Source of the DNA: Promicromonospora iranensis
GTDB lineage: Bacteria > Actinomycetota > Actinomycetes > Actinomycetales > Cellulomonadaceae
DNA: 64,000 nt
Assembly (NCBI RefSeq): GCF_028994805.1
Contig: NZ_JAJQQP010000008.1
Span: 1-64,000, forward strand
Direction: 5' to 3'
The first letter of the stretch is position 1; each line of letters opens with the position of its first letter. Below are positions 15,074-23,840 of this stretch, one piece after another. The notes under the pieces were generated by a model. The model did no database searches, was not told the origin of the DNA, and saw only the letters and a program-made list of their open reading frames with translations. The position numbers were made by a program, and so were the translations under genes.

Positions 15074-15481
15074 ATGACGGAGAACGACGCGGTGCGCGCG
15101 GAACGATTCGCGTCCGGCAAGCAGGTCCTCGACTCCATCCACGACGACCCCGGCCACAACGTCATCGACTCGTTGGCCGACATCGCCCCCGAGCTCGGGC
15201 ACCAGATCGTCGCGTGGGGCTACGGGGACATCTACTCCCGGCCCGGCCTGGAGCCCCAGCAGCGCCAGCTGGTGACGCTGGGGATGCTCACGGCCCTCGG
15301 CGGCAGCGAGGCCCAGCTCGAGGTGCACGTGGGTGCGTCGCTCAACGTCGGCCTGACCCCGCAGCAGATCATCGAGGTCTTCCTGCACAGCTCCGTCTAC
15401 TGCGGGTTCCCGCGCGCGCTGAACGCCGTCGGCGTCGCCAGGAAGGTGTTCGCCGAGCGCGGGCTGCTGCCGCTGGAGTGA
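15074..15481 (+). CDS. Carboxymuconolactone decarboxylase (CMD) family protein
   Basis: A 135-residue single-domain protein of the CMD/AhpD fold. Family signatures are LVTLGMLTALGGSEAQLEVHVGASLNVGLTP and the helix with YCGFPRALNAV near the C-terminus. Only one cysteine is present (VYCGF), so the AhpD-type CxxC redox centre is absent; a lactone decarboxylase or dehydratase-like activity is more likely than peroxidase reduction. The strong AAGGAGAAGG ribosome-binding site decides the start. It lies beside the HxlR regulator and two imine-reductase-like genes. Confidence 0.85.
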   Translation: MTENDAVRAERFASGKQVLDSIHDDPGHNVIDSLADIAPELGHQIVAWGYGDIYSRPGLEPQQRQLVTLGMLTALGGSEAQLEVHVGASLNVGLTPQQIIEVFLHSSVYCGFPRALNAVGVARKVFAERGLLPLE

Positions 15482-15533
15482 CCGCGTCCAGGGATGCCAG
15501 CTCGACCGGCTGGAGCCCTGGGTGCAAGGAGGG

Positions 15534-15914
15534 TCAAGGGCGGGGCAGCGCCGCCGCGTCCCTGTGCTCGACCAGGTCCGACCGCTCCCGCCGGATCCGC
15601 TCGACGCCCCAGGCCCCGAGCGGTGCCAGGGCCTCGTTGAGCGCCCGGCCGTGCTCCGTCAGGGAGTACTCCACGCGCGGCGGCACCTCCGCGTAGACCT
15701 GACGGCGGACCAGCCCGTCCGCCTCCATCTCGCGGAGGTGCTGGGTCAGCATCTTCTCGCTGACGCCCGGCAGACCGCGCCGCAGCTCTGCGAACCGGCG
15801 CACGCCGTGCTCGTCGAGCTCCCAGAGGATCAGGCCCTTCCACTTGCCGCTGACGACGTCGAGCGCAGCGTCGATGCCGCAGATATAGGGGCCGTTGCGT
15901 GGTGCCTTCGCCAT
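15534..15914 (-). CDS. HxlR-family transcriptional regulator
   Basis: A 126-residue winged-helix regulator. The HxlR signature is complete: GKWKGLILWELDEHGVRRFAELRRGLPGVSEKMLTQHLREMEADGLV, then the wing YAEVPPRVEYSLTEHGRAL. ICGIDAALDV at the N-terminus carries the conserved HxlR cysteine, often used in redox or aldehyde sensing. TAGGAGG 8-9 bases upstream fixes the start at 15914. It is divergent from the two oxidoreductase genes and shares an intergenic palindrome with them, so it probably regulates both sides. Confidence 0.9.
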   Translation of the reverse strand: MAKAPRNGPYICGIDAALDVVSGKWKGLILWELDEHGVRRFAELRRGLPGVSEKMLTQHLREMEADGLVRRQVYAEVPPRVEYSLTEHGRALNEALAPLGAWGVERIRRERSDLVEHRDAAALPRP

Positions 15915-15940
15915 CGGGTTCCTCCTACGTACCAACAGGT

Positions 15941-15967
15941 AAGTACCCCAGTAATTAGTGGGTACTT
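15941..15967. promoter_or_regulatory. 27-bp near-palindrome, probable HxlR operator
   Basis: AAGTACCC and GGGTACTT arms around a central TAATTA. It lies between the divergent HxlR gene and the oxidoreductase genes; GTACC/GGTAC half-sites repeat on both sides (15928-15934, 16001-16007). Confidence 0.65.
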
Positions 15968-16027
15968 CCACGATCGTACGTCGCACGCCGAGCATGGGGA
16001 GGTACCCACCTACCGAGGAGATTCTTG

Positions 16028-16963
16028 ATGACCGATCCCCAAGGCGCCGGCGTCACGGTGCTGGGCCTGGGCGCTATGGGTAGCGCCCTCGCCACCACCC
16101 TGCTCGACGCCGGTCATGCCGTGACCGTCTGGAACCGCACCTCGGCCCGGGCAGTCGACCTGAGCGCGCGGGGCGCCCAGGCGGCGTCGTCCATCGGTGC
16201 CGCCGTGGCGGCAAACCCCCTGATCGTCGCCTGCCTCCTGGACCACGCGTCCGTGCACGAGACCCTCGACCCGGTCATCGCCGGGATGCGCGGGAGCACG
16301 CTGGTGAACCTGACGACCACCACGCCGAACGAGGCGCGCGAGCTGGCCACGTGGGCGGCCGGCCACGGCGTCGACCATCTCGACGGCGCCATCATGGCGA
16401 CCCCGCCGATGATCGGCACCCCGGAGGCGTCGATCCTGTACAGCGGGTCCCGCGACGTCTTCGACGCGAGCCGGCCGGTGCTCGACCGCTGGGCGACCAG
16501 CACCTACGACGGCGCGGACGCGGGCCTCGCCTCGCTCGTCGACCTGGCGATGCTCTCGGGCATGTACTCCATGTTCGCCGGGTTCCTGCACGGGGCAGCG
16601 ATGGCCGGTTCGGTCGGGATCAGCGCCACCGAGTTCGCCGCGCGGGCCACACCGTTCCTCAGCGCGATGACCGACGGGTTCGAGCACTTCGCCGGCGTGA
16701 TCGACGGCGGCGACTACGCCGTCCCCGGTCAGCAGAGCCTGGACTTCTCCGACCTCAGCCACATCGTGCGCGCGAGCGAGGAACAGGGCGTGCGGCCCAC
16801 GACGATCGCCGCGGTGCAGGAGCTGATCAGCGAACAGATCGCCGACGGACACGGCGCCGAGGGCTTCGCCAGGATCTACGAGAGCCTCCGCGCCGAACGC
16901 ACCGCCAAGACCGGCCAGACCCACCAGGACGACAACAGCGACGAGCTGGAGGTAGCCCGATGA
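16028..16963 (+). CDS. NAD(P)-dependent oxidoreductase, imine-reductase type (1)
   Basis: A 311-residue member of the beta-hydroxyacid dehydrogenase/imine reductase superfamily. The NADPH-binding Rossmann motif is VLGLGAMGSALATTLLDAGHAVTVWNRT (residues ~10-37), with R and T after the second strand typical of NADPH use. The C-terminal helical dimerisation domain contains ASLVDLAMLSGMYSMF, with an Asp at the position usually acidic in one imine-reductase group. The canonical Lys of hydroxyisobutyrate dehydrogenases is missing, supporting imine or iminium reduction. GAGGAGA precedes the ATG. It overlaps the second enzyme by ATGA. Confidence 0.83.
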   Translation: MTDPQGAGVTVLGLGAMGSALATTLLDAGHAVTVWNRTSARAVDLSARGAQAASSIGAAVAANPLIVACLLDHASVHETLDPVIAGMRGSTLVNLTTTTPNEARELATWAAGHGVDHLDGAIMATPPMIGTPEASILYSGSRDVFDASRPVLDRWATSTYDGADAGLASLVDLAMLSGMYSMFAGFLHGAAMAGSVGISATEFAARATPFLSAMTDGFEHFAGVIDGGDYAVPGQQSLDFSDLSHIVRASEEQGVRPTTIAAVQELISEQIADGHGAEGFARIYESLRAERTAKTGQTHQDDNSDELEVAR

Positions 16964-17844
16964 GCACACCCGTCACCGTCATCGGACTCGGCCCCATGGG
17001 CCAGGCGATGGTTCACACCCTGCTGCGCGAGGGCCACCAGGTCACCGTCTGGAACCGGACGGCCGGCCGCGCGGCCGACGTCGCCGCCGCCGGGGCGACG
17101 GTCGCCGCCACACCGGCGGCCGCCGTAGCGGCGAGCAAGCTCGTGATCCTGAGCCTGACCGACTACCAGGCGATGTACGACATCCTCGGCTCCGCGACGG
17201 AGGCGCTCGCGGGCCGCACGCTCGTGAACCTCAGCTCCGACTCGCCGGACGTCACCCGCGAGGGCGCCGCGTGGGCCGAACAGCACGGCGCGCGGTTCCT
17301 GACCGGTGGCGTCATGACACCCGCGCCGATGGTGGGCACCGAGGCCGCGTACGTCTACTACAGCGGCCCGGCCGAGGTGTTCGAGGCCGACCGTGAGACT
17401 CTGGCGAAGCTCGGCGCCCCCCGCTACCTCGGCGAAGACCTGGGGCTGGCACAGCTCATGTATCTGGCCCACCTCGACGTGTTCCTGACCTCGCTCGCGT
17501 CACTCATGCACGCCACCGCGCTGCTGGAGTCCGGCGGGGTCACCGCCTCGGCCGCGTTCCCCGAGCTGATGCTCACCGTGACCGGCATCGGGGAGATGCT
17601 GGCGGTGGGCGAGGGCGAGAATCCCGGCGCACAGATCGACGCGGGTGAGCATCCTGGCGACCTGAGCACGGCGGCGATGATGGGCGCGACAGCGGACCAC
17701 ATCGTCGCCGCGAGCAAGGCGGTGGGCGTCGACACCGGCCTGCCCGCGGCGGTCCAGGCGTACTACGCCTGGGTCCGCGACAACGGCTACGGGAACGACA
17801 ACTGGACCCGGATCATCGACGCGATGCGGCCGCAGGGCCGTTGA
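16960..17844 (+). CDS. NAD(P)-dependent oxidoreductase, imine-reductase type (2)
   Basis: A 294-residue paralogue of the preceding enzyme. It has the same Rossmann start (VTVIGLGPMGQAMVHTLLREGHQVTVWNRT) and the same GGVMTPAPMVGT loop matching GAIMATPPMIGT. At the position where enzyme 1 has Asp (LVDLAML), this one has Tyr (LMYLAHL), a difference that separates imine-reductase groups of different stereopreference. The two subunits could form a heterodimer or act on different substrates. It is translationally coupled to gene 1 (ATGA overlap, GGAGGTAG upstream) and is convergent with the SGNH hydrolase gene. Confidence 0.83.
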   Translation: MSTPVTVIGLGPMGQAMVHTLLREGHQVTVWNRTAGRAADVAAAGATVAATPAAAVAASKLVILSLTDYQAMYDILGSATEALAGRTLVNLSSDSPDVTREGAAWAEQHGARFLTGGVMTPAPMVGTEAAYVYYSGPAEVFEADRETLAKLGAPRYLGEDLGLAQLMYLAHLDVFLTSLASLMHATALLESGGVTASAAFPELMLTVTGIGEMLAVGEGENPGAQIDAGEHPGDLSTAAMMGATADHIVAASKAVGVDTGLPAAVQAYYAWVRDNGYGNDNWTRIIDAMRPQGR

Positions 17845-17847
17845 CCG

Positions 17848-18819
17848 TCACCCCCTGCGGATGCGGCGGCGGGGGTCCAGGCCCGAGTCGGCGAGGCTCG
17901 TGACCATGCTGCCGGGCGCGAGCACCCGTTCCGCCCGCAGGTCGTGCACGACGGCCCGGAGCAGGCCTGGCAGAAAGTCCCGGCCCCTGCGCACGCACCA
18001 GGGCAGGCCTGCTCTCACCAGCCAGCCCAGGCGTTGCCGCACCGACGGAGGGTCGGGTGCCTCGGGCAGCCGTGCGGCGAGAGCCCGCACCCACTCCTGG
18101 TCCGAGCCCCGGACCGGGGGCGGGGCGTACTCCGGGTCCATGTCGGCCAGCGCGGTCGTGGCGGCCAACGCCAGCTGCCGGTGTCCGGCGGGTGACGGGT
18201 GCACACGATCGACATGCCAGGCCTTGGCAACGGCAGGGGCGATCGCCCGCGTCGCGTCCACGACGACGACCCTCCCGTGCCGCGAGATCGGCGTCGGCTC
18301 GTCACCACTGACGGGTTGCGCCGCCGGCCCGTCCGTCGCAAGTCCGTGCGCCGACGCCGCCACCTCCTGGACCGCCGCGTTGATCGACGCCACCCGGCGC
18401 CGCATCACGCGCCGCACCAGGCGTGGGCCGAGCTCGAACAAGCCGATCACGGGCAGCAGCACGAGCACGACGTCGGTGCCGGCACCGGTCAGCTCGCTGA
18501 CGCAGCGGCGCAGGTCCATCAGCGTGAGCCGGGCGTCGAAGTCGCTGCGGAGCACGTCGTTGCCGCCCACGAGCACCGTGGCGAGGTGCGGGCGGAGCGT
18601 CAGGGCGGCCTCGAGCTGCGGGCCGGCGACGTCGCGGGAGCGGGAACCGTTGGTCGCGAGGTTGGTGAACGCCTCCGCACCGAGCACGGCGGCGAGATGT
18701 GCCGCCCAGCCGGGGCCGTGGGCGGCGTCGGGACCGACGGTGTCGCCGACGCCCACCGTGATCGAGTCGCCGAGGGCGACAAGTCGGAAGCAGCGCTCGC
18801 GTCCCGCCGGCGGCGTCAT
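17848..18819 (-). CDS. SGNH/GDSL-family hydrolase
   Basis: A 323-residue esterase/lipase-type enzyme. Block I is VALGDSITVG (catalytic Ser19), block II NGSRSRD, block III VLVGGNDVL (oxyanion Asn) and block V DRVHPSPAGH (catalytic Asp-x-x-His). A helical C-terminal extension of about 100 residues (from VRGSDQEW to RIRRG) is not part of the usual ~210-residue core. There is no signal peptide from this start. The ATG follows the TGA of the upstream glycosyltransferase by one base, so it is the third gene of the GT operon; deacylation of a glycan or lipid made by that pathway is an inference. Confidence 0.85.
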   Translation of the reverse strand: MTPPAGRERCFRLVALGDSITVGVGDTVGPDAAHGPGWAAHLAAVLGAEAFTNLATNGSRSRDVAGPQLEAALTLRPHLATVLVGGNDVLRSDFDARLTLMDLRRCVSELTGAGTDVVLVLLPVIGLFELGPRLVRRVMRRRVASINAAVQEVAASAHGLATDGPAAQPVSGDEPTPISRHGRVVVVDATRAIAPAVAKAWHVDRVHPSPAGHRQLALAATTALADMDPEYAPPPVRGSDQEWVRALAARLPEAPDPPSVRQRLGWLVRAGLPWCVRRGRDFLPGLLRAVVHDLRAERVLAPGSMVTSLADSGLDPRRRIRRG

Positions 18820-18820
18820 C

Positions 18821-20104
18821 TCACCGATGCCCCACAGGCCCCGTGTGGATCGGGTTCGTCGGGGCGGCGACGACCGGCGCGTGGGCACGCTCCAGGCGGG
18901 CCAGCTCGGGGAGCACGGGGTCCGGCGTCAGGTCGAAGGCCTTGCGGGAGTGCAGCTCGATCATCGCGTCACCCGTGGCGCTCCACGGGAAGAGCTCGGC
19001 GCGGGCGCGGGCCGCCTTGCGGCGTTGCGGCACGTCGCGGTCCAGCACCTCGTGCAGCGCGAGGGCGAGCGCCGCGGCGTCCGGCGGGGCGGCGGCTCCT
19101 GCGGTGCCGACCACCTCGGGCAGGGCGCTCGACGAGCTGCAGACCACCGGCGTACCGGACGCCAGCGCCTCGAGCGCCGCGAGCCCGAACGTCTCGATGG
19201 GGCCCGGGGCGATGACGACGTCGGCGCAGGTCAGCAAGGTGGCCAGTCGGTCGCGGTCCGGGATGAACGACAGGAACCGGTGCGGCAGGCCCGCGGCCTC
19301 GGCGCGCCGCCGCATCTTCGGCAGGAGCGGTCCGGCACCGGCGACGACGAGCCGCACGGGGCGGCCGTCGCGCACGAGCTGCGCGGCGGCGTCGATGGCG
19401 AGGTCCGGCCGCTTCTCGGTGGACTGGCGGCTCGCGAGCACGATCAGCGCGGTGCCGGGCGGCGCGTACAGCGCGCGGGCCTCGTCCGAGTACCGGTCGG
19501 GCCGGAACCGCTCCAGGTCGACGCCCAGCGGTACCCGGTAGAGCGGCGGGAGCGCCGCCGCCCGGTTGCGCTCGGCGAGGCGTTCCACCTCGCCCGCCGC
19601 GAACTGGGTGGTGGCCACCAGGCGGTCGAACCGGGGCAGGGTCGCGAGGTTGTAGCGGTCGGCCAGGGCGGGCGTCGCCGCCGCGCCGAACGCGGCCGCC
19701 GGCCCGCCCTCGGCCCCACCCGGAATCCAGGAGCGCAGCACCCCGTCGACGCGCTCGTGCAGCATCATCAGCGAGGGGATGCCGGACTCGCGGGCCCAGT
19801 CGCCCAGCCCGGCGAGAGTGGTGCGGTCGCTCACCTCGAGCCGGTCGGGCGAGAGGGTCTCCAGGAGGTTGCGCATCTTGCCGGGCTGCACCACCGCGCG
19901 GTACCCGCCGGAGAACGGCACGCGCGGTGCCGCCAGGGTGACGACCCGGACGCCGTCCACGAGCGATACCCCGTCCCGTCTGCCCGGCACGACGAGCACA
20001 GGTTCGTGCCCCCGGGACAGGTACTGCCCGGCCATGGCGTGCATCGCAGTTCGGATTCCCCCGGAACGAGGGCTGTAGAAGTTCGCGACGTGGACGATTC
20101 GCAA
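18821..20104 (-). CDS. GT4-family glycosyltransferase (2)
   Basis: A 427-residue retaining glycosyltransferase with a GT-B fold. The N-terminal acceptor domain opens LRIVHVANFYSPRSGGIRTAM. The C-terminal nucleotide-sugar domain holds SRQSTEKRPDLAIDA, VVAGAGPLLPKM and the EX7E region GPIETFGLAALEALASGTPVV. The start is TTG at 20104, because GGAGG lies 7 bases upstream and similarity begins at LRIVHV; the ATG at 20109 is in another frame. It is coupled to the GT4 gene upstream (one base between stop and start). A PimB/lipoglycan-type mannosyltransferase role is plausible but unproven. Confidence 0.87.
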   Translation of the reverse strand: MRIVHVANFYSPRSGGIRTAMHAMAGQYLSRGHEPVLVVPGRRDGVSLVDGVRVVTLAAPRVPFSGGYRAVVQPGKMRNLLETLSPDRLEVSDRTTLAGLGDWARESGIPSLMMLHERVDGVLRSWIPGGAEGGPAAAFGAAATPALADRYNLATLPRFDRLVATTQFAAGEVERLAERNRAAALPPLYRVPLGVDLERFRPDRYSDEARALYAPPGTALIVLASRQSTEKRPDLAIDAAAQLVRDGRPVRLVVAGAGPLLPKMRRRAEAAGLPHRFLSFIPDRDRLATLLTCADVVIAPGPIETFGLAALEALASGTPVVCSSSSALPEVVGTAGAAAPPDAAALALALHEVLDRDVPQRRKAARARAELFPWSATGDAMIELHSRKAFDLTPDPVLPELARLERAHAPVVAAPTNPIHTGPVGHR

Positions 20105-20105
20105 G

Positions 20106-21251
20106 TCATACCTCCGCTGAGCCGGCTCGCGCGTGCACCCGGATCGCGTCGTCGTAGTGCCCCATGAGCTCGGAGCAGATGTCGTGCCACGTGCGTCCCT
20201 CGGCGCGTTCGCGCGCCGCGGTGCCGAAGGCGCGCCGCTTGCGTTCGTCGCCCACCAGGTCGGCGACACGGGCACGGAGCGCCGCGTGGTCACCTGGAGG
20301 GTACAGCCAGCCGTCGTGGGAGTGCCTGACGATGTCCAGCGGCCCGCCCGCGGCGGGGGCCACCACCGGGACACCGCTGGCGTGCGCCTCCTGCAGCGTC
20401 TGGCCGAAGGTCTCGAGCTCGCCCGGGTGCACGAACACGTCGAGGCTGGCCATCGCGCGCGACAGCTCGGCGCCCCGCAGCAGCCCCGTGAAGTGGGCCG
20501 CCGGAAGGATCTGCCGCAGGTCGTCCCGCTCGGGACCGTCGCCCACGATGACGAGGCGAACGCCCGGCAGGTCCTGCAGCACGCGCAGCGCCTCGACCTG
20601 CTTCTCGGCGGCCAGCCGGCCCACGTAGCCCACGAGGGTCTCGCGGCCGGCGCCGACCCTGCGGCGCCATGCCTCGTCCCGGAACTGCGGGTGGAACGCC
20701 TGCGTGTCGACGCCCCGGCCCCACAGGCGCAGGTTCGGGATGCCGTGGTTCTCCAGCTGCCGCATGGTCGCCGTGGACGGCGCGAGGGTCATCGTCGCGC
20801 GCTCGTGGATGTCCTTGACCCGCTTCCACAGCAGCGGCTCGAAGCCGCCCAGGCCGTAGCGCGCCGCATAGCCGGGCACCTCGGTCTGGTAGACGGCGAC
20901 GCTGGGCAGCCGCAGCCGCTCGGCGGCCAGGATGCCGCGCCAGCCCAGGATGAACGGCGACGCCAGGTGGATGACGTCGGGCGCGAACGTCGCCAGCGTG
21001 CGCTCGGTGCGCCACTTCTTGCCGACGACGAGCCGCACGTCCGGGTACCCGGGAAATCCGATCGAGCCGAGCTCGACGACGGGGGCGCCGCTGACGAAGG
21101 GCGGGACATGACCGATCGAGGCGTCGGCATCGGGCGCGAGGACCATGGCCTGGTCCCCCCGCTCGTGCAGGTGCTCGAGAACCCGCAGGACGGAATTCGT
21201 GACCCCGTTGACCTGCGGGAGGAAACTCTCCGCAACGATGGCTACTCGCAC
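20106..21251 (-). CDS. GT4-family glycosyltransferase (1), MgtA/PimC-like
   Basis: A 381-residue GT-B enzyme, probably a GDP-mannose-dependent alpha-mannosyltransferase acting on lipid or lipoglycan acceptors at the inner membrane face. It opens MRVAIVAESFLPQVNGVTNSVLRVLEHL, the G-V-T-N-S acceptor loop typical of the MgtA/SqdX group. Then come VGYVGRLAAEKQVEAL, IVGDGPERDDL and the EX7E motif GELETFGQTLQEAHASG. First gene of a three-gene operon; the 160 bases between it and the GT87 gene contain only non-coding sequence. Confidence 0.87.
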   Translation of the reverse strand: MRVAIVAESFLPQVNGVTNSVLRVLEHLHERGDQAMVLAPDADASIGHVPPFVSGAPVVELGSIGFPGYPDVRLVVGKKWRTERTLATFAPDVIHLASPFILGWRGILAAERLRLPSVAVYQTEVPGYAARYGLGGFEPLLWKRVKDIHERATMTLAPSTATMRQLENHGIPNLRLWGRGVDTQAFHPQFRDEAWRRRVGAGRETLVGYVGRLAAEKQVEALRVLQDLPGVRLVIVGDGPERDDLRQILPAAHFTGLLRGAELSRAMASLDVFVHPGELETFGQTLQEAHASGVPVVAPAAGGPLDIVRHSHDGWLYPPGDHAALRARVADLVGDERKRRAFGTAARERAEGRTWHDICSELMGHYDDAIRVHARAGSAEV

Positions 21252-21411
21252 GCTACGAACCTGCCGGTCGTCGATGTCCGGACGAAGTCTTTCGAGCGGC
21301 GAGCCGGGGAACGGGTGGCGTCGAGACGGTTACCGCTACACACGATGTCACGATCCTGACCGTATCGGAGCCACCATGCCCCTGGCATGACGAACACCCC
21401 TGAACAGACCC

Positions 21412-22719
21412 TCAACCTGCTCTGGAAACCGTCTGGCGGGCCCATGCGATCTGGACCAGGCGGACGATCGCGCCGACCAGCAGCGCCACGAGGAGCGCGT
21501 TGCGCAGGGCGCCGATGCTCGTGGCCAGCGGCCAGCCGCCGAGGAACTCGCCGTACCGGAGCGGGTAGATCTCCATGGTGAGCCGTGCGACCACGAGGGT
21601 GCCGAGGGCGGGTAGGAACCAGGTGCGGCGCGTGCCCTGGGAGCGGGTGCCGAGCGCGATGGCGGCGGCGACGGGTGGCCCGATCCACGCGATGAACTGC
21701 GGGGACCCCACCTTGTTGAAGACGATGAGGGCCAGCAGCTCCGCGGCGGCACCGATCAGCAGGATGTCGCCGACGCGCTCGGGGCGGCGCCGCGCGGCCC
21801 ACCACATGAGCGCCGCGATCAGGACGGCGGCGACGGGCAGGGCGACGTCCAGGGCCTGCGCGACGGCGTCGGCCCCGGCGCCCTGCACCTCGTAGGTGTA
21901 GATGACCTTGTCGTACTCGACCTGGATCGACGGGTCCCAGAGCCGCGCCACCGTGAACGGCGTCGCGCCGACGGCCTCGACCTGCAGCTGACGGTCGCCC
22001 TGCTCGCCGAACACGTCCAGCACGTTGTCCTGGCCGCCGCCCGCGAAGGCGACACCGACGACCACCGCGGACACCGCCGCACCCGGCAGCACCACGTTCC
22101 GGAGGAACGCCTTGGCACCCGACGTCGTCGCGGCCAGGGCGAGCGCCACCGCGCCCGGGGCGATCTTGATCCACGCGCCGATCGTGGCCAGGGTCATGGC
22201 GAGCGCGGGCCGCTTGGCCGCGACGACCAGCGCGACGAGGATGAGCGGCGCGAGCAGACCGTCGAGCCGGCCGATCCAGATGGGACCGAGCGCCACGAGG
22301 AAGGCGAGCCAGAACCAGACCGCGACCCGGCCGCGCGGTCGGGCCCGGCCGAGCACCAGCACCGCGACGGCGTTCGAGACCGTCACGAGCCCCATCCACA
22401 CCCAGGAGTAGCCGTCCGTGGACTCGGTCAGCAGCGCCGGGACCGCCATCGGCGCCAGGGCGCCGAGCGGGTACACCCAGTCGTAACCGAAGACCGGCCA
22501 CCACCCGACGGCCATGCCGTTGCGGACCCACCACTCGTACAGGCCCACGTCGCCGAGGATCTGCTGGCCGAAGACCCAGGCCTGCAGGATGATCCAGGCG
22601 TGGGCCAGGACGAAGCCGATCCACAGGGCCGGCCAGGACAGGAGCACACGGGTGGCGGACCGCAGGATGTCCTTGCCCACGGCCTTGGGCGTTGTCGACA
22701 TGTCTGACGCGCTCGGCAC
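21412..22719 (-). CDS. GT87-family polyprenol-phosphate mannosyltransferase
   Basis: A 435-residue polytopic membrane protein with about ten hydrophobic segments, of the DUF2029/GT87 group (PimE- or MptC-like, GT-C fold). Such enzymes move mannose from polyprenyl-phosphomannose to PIMs or lipomannan on the outer face of the membrane. The conserved acidic stretch after the first segment appears as LGDVGLYEWW and the following lumenal loop as FGYDWVYPLGAL. I take GTG at 22719 because AAGGA lies 7 bases before it; GTG at 22725 and ATG at 22701 are alternatives. Its neighbours are the two GT4 enzymes, fitting one lipoglycan pathway. Confidence 0.82.
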   Translation of the reverse strand: MPSASDMSTTPKAVGKDILRSATRVLLSWPALWIGFVLAHAWIILQAWVFGQQILGDVGLYEWWVRNGMAVGWWPVFGYDWVYPLGALAPMAVPALLTESTDGYSWVWMGLVTVSNAVAVLVLGRARPRGRVAVWFWLAFLVALGPIWIGRLDGLLAPLILVALVVAAKRPALAMTLATIGAWIKIAPGAVALALAATTSGAKAFLRNVVLPGAAVSAVVVGVAFAGGGQDNVLDVFGEQGDRQLQVEAVGATPFTVARLWDPSIQVEYDKVIYTYEVQGAGADAVAQALDVALPVAAVLIAALMWWAARRRPERVGDILLIGAAAELLALIVFNKVGSPQFIAWIGPPVAAAIALGTRSQGTRRTWFLPALGTLVVARLTMEIYPLRYGEFLGGWPLATSIGALRNALLVALLVGAIVRLVQIAWARQTVSRAG

Positions 22720-22816
22720 GGCCACATCCTTGCACTGATCGGCGGTGTCGTCGGCGCCCGACGGATACCGGTACGGATACGGGTGCCCGCGATCTGCCGG
22801 GCGAGTGCGGCAACGC

Positions 22817-22850
22817 CGTGACCACCCAGGTGCTGGCCTGGGTGGTCACG
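22817..22850 (-). terminator. Hairpin terminator after DUF4097 gene
   Basis: A perfect 13-bp stem, CGTGACCACCCAG with CTGGGTGGTCACG, and an 8-base loop. It lies 22 bases past the stop codon of the DUF4097 gene; no U-run follows, as is usual in high-GC genomes. Confidence 0.7.
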
Positions 22851-22871
22851 GGCGTGATCGTGGTGGAACGC

Positions 22872-23840
22872 CTACTCGTCGAGGTAGGACACGTCGCCGT
22901 TCGAGCTGCGGAGATCGACCGTGCGCTCGGCGGCCGGGTCGACCGCACCCTGGACGATCTCGTCGCCGTTCGACGTGGACATCGTCAGGGCCACGGGCTC
23001 GCCGTCACCGACCATCGTGACGTCACCGTTGCTGGACTCGGCGTACACGTCGCCGCCGGCCGCCGTGACCTGCACCTCGCCGTTGCCCGTCGTCGCCGAG
23101 GCGTCGCCGGTCACCGAACCGATGGTGATGTCGCCGTTGCTGCTGTCGGCGGTGACGGTGCCGTCCACGTCGGCGACGTCGGTCTCGCCGTTCGAGGTGA
23201 AGGTCCTGACGTCGGCATCGACGTCCGCGACGTCGATGTCACCGTTGCTGGAGCTCACGGTGAGCGGGCCGCTGATCTCGGTGGCCTCGATCTGGCCGTT
23301 GCTGCTGTCCAGGGACACGTCCCCGGCCAGGCCGTTGGCGACGACGTCCCCGCTCGCCGTGCGGACCGTCACCTCCGTGCCGGCCGGCAGCGTCACGTCG
23401 AGCGCACCGGAGCAGCGCGGGCCGATGGACCAACCGCACTCGTGCGTGAGCTCCAGGCGGTTCGCCGACTCCTCCGCCGAGTACGTGGGCTCCCGCAGGC
23501 CGCTGTGCGCGATGACGTCGACCTCGATGTCGCCCTCCGCGGCGTTGACGGTGACGTCGCCGTCGGCCACGAGGACCACCGAGTCCACGGCGTCGTAGGA
23601 CCGGTGGGTGGTGCTGGTCTCCGACATGGTCAGGTCGACGAGGTACAGCGCACCGAAGGCGACCGCCACGAGGGCGACGATGATGCCCACGGCACCGAGA
23701 ACACGTCCGGTGACGCCGCGTCGCGGCGGTTCGGGCGCGTACGCGCCCTGCTCGGCGTACGTCCCGGGCTGGGCGTACGGCCCGGGCGGCCCGACGGCGT
23801 CTTCGGGAACCGCGGCGTTCTGGGGATGTGGCTGGTTCAT
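22872..23840 (-). CDS. Membrane-anchored DUF4097 beta-repeat protein
   Basis: A 322-residue protein. A Pro/Gly/Tyr-rich cytoplasmic start (1-42) is followed by one membrane segment (about 47-70). The extracytoplasmic part has regular repeats centred on SSNGD: SSNGQIEA, SSNGDIDV, TSNGETDV, SSNGDITI, TGNGEVQV, SSNGDVTM, TSNGDEIV, SSNGDVSY. They occur every 18-24 residues and predict a beta-helix (DUF4097). Two cysteines (HECGWSIGPRCSG) may form a disulfide. The gene shares one base with the response-regulator stop (TGATG), so it is the output or sensing partner of the two-component system, probably for envelope stress. Confidence 0.85.
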   Translation of the reverse strand: MNQPHPQNAAVPEDAVGPPGPYAQPGTYAEQGAYAPEPPRRGVTGRVLGAVGIIVALVAVAFGALYLVDLTMSETSTTHRSYDAVDSVVLVADGDVTVNAAEGDIEVDVIAHSGLREPTYSAEESANRLELTHECGWSIGPRCSGALDVTLPAGTEVTVRTASGDVVANGLAGDVSLDSSNGQIEATEISGPLTVSSSNGDIDVADVDADVRTFTSNGETDVADVDGTVTADSSNGDITIGSVTGDASATTGNGEVQVTAAGGDVYAESSNGDVTMVGDGEPVALTMSTSNGDEIVQGAVDPAAERTVDLRSSNGDVSYLDE

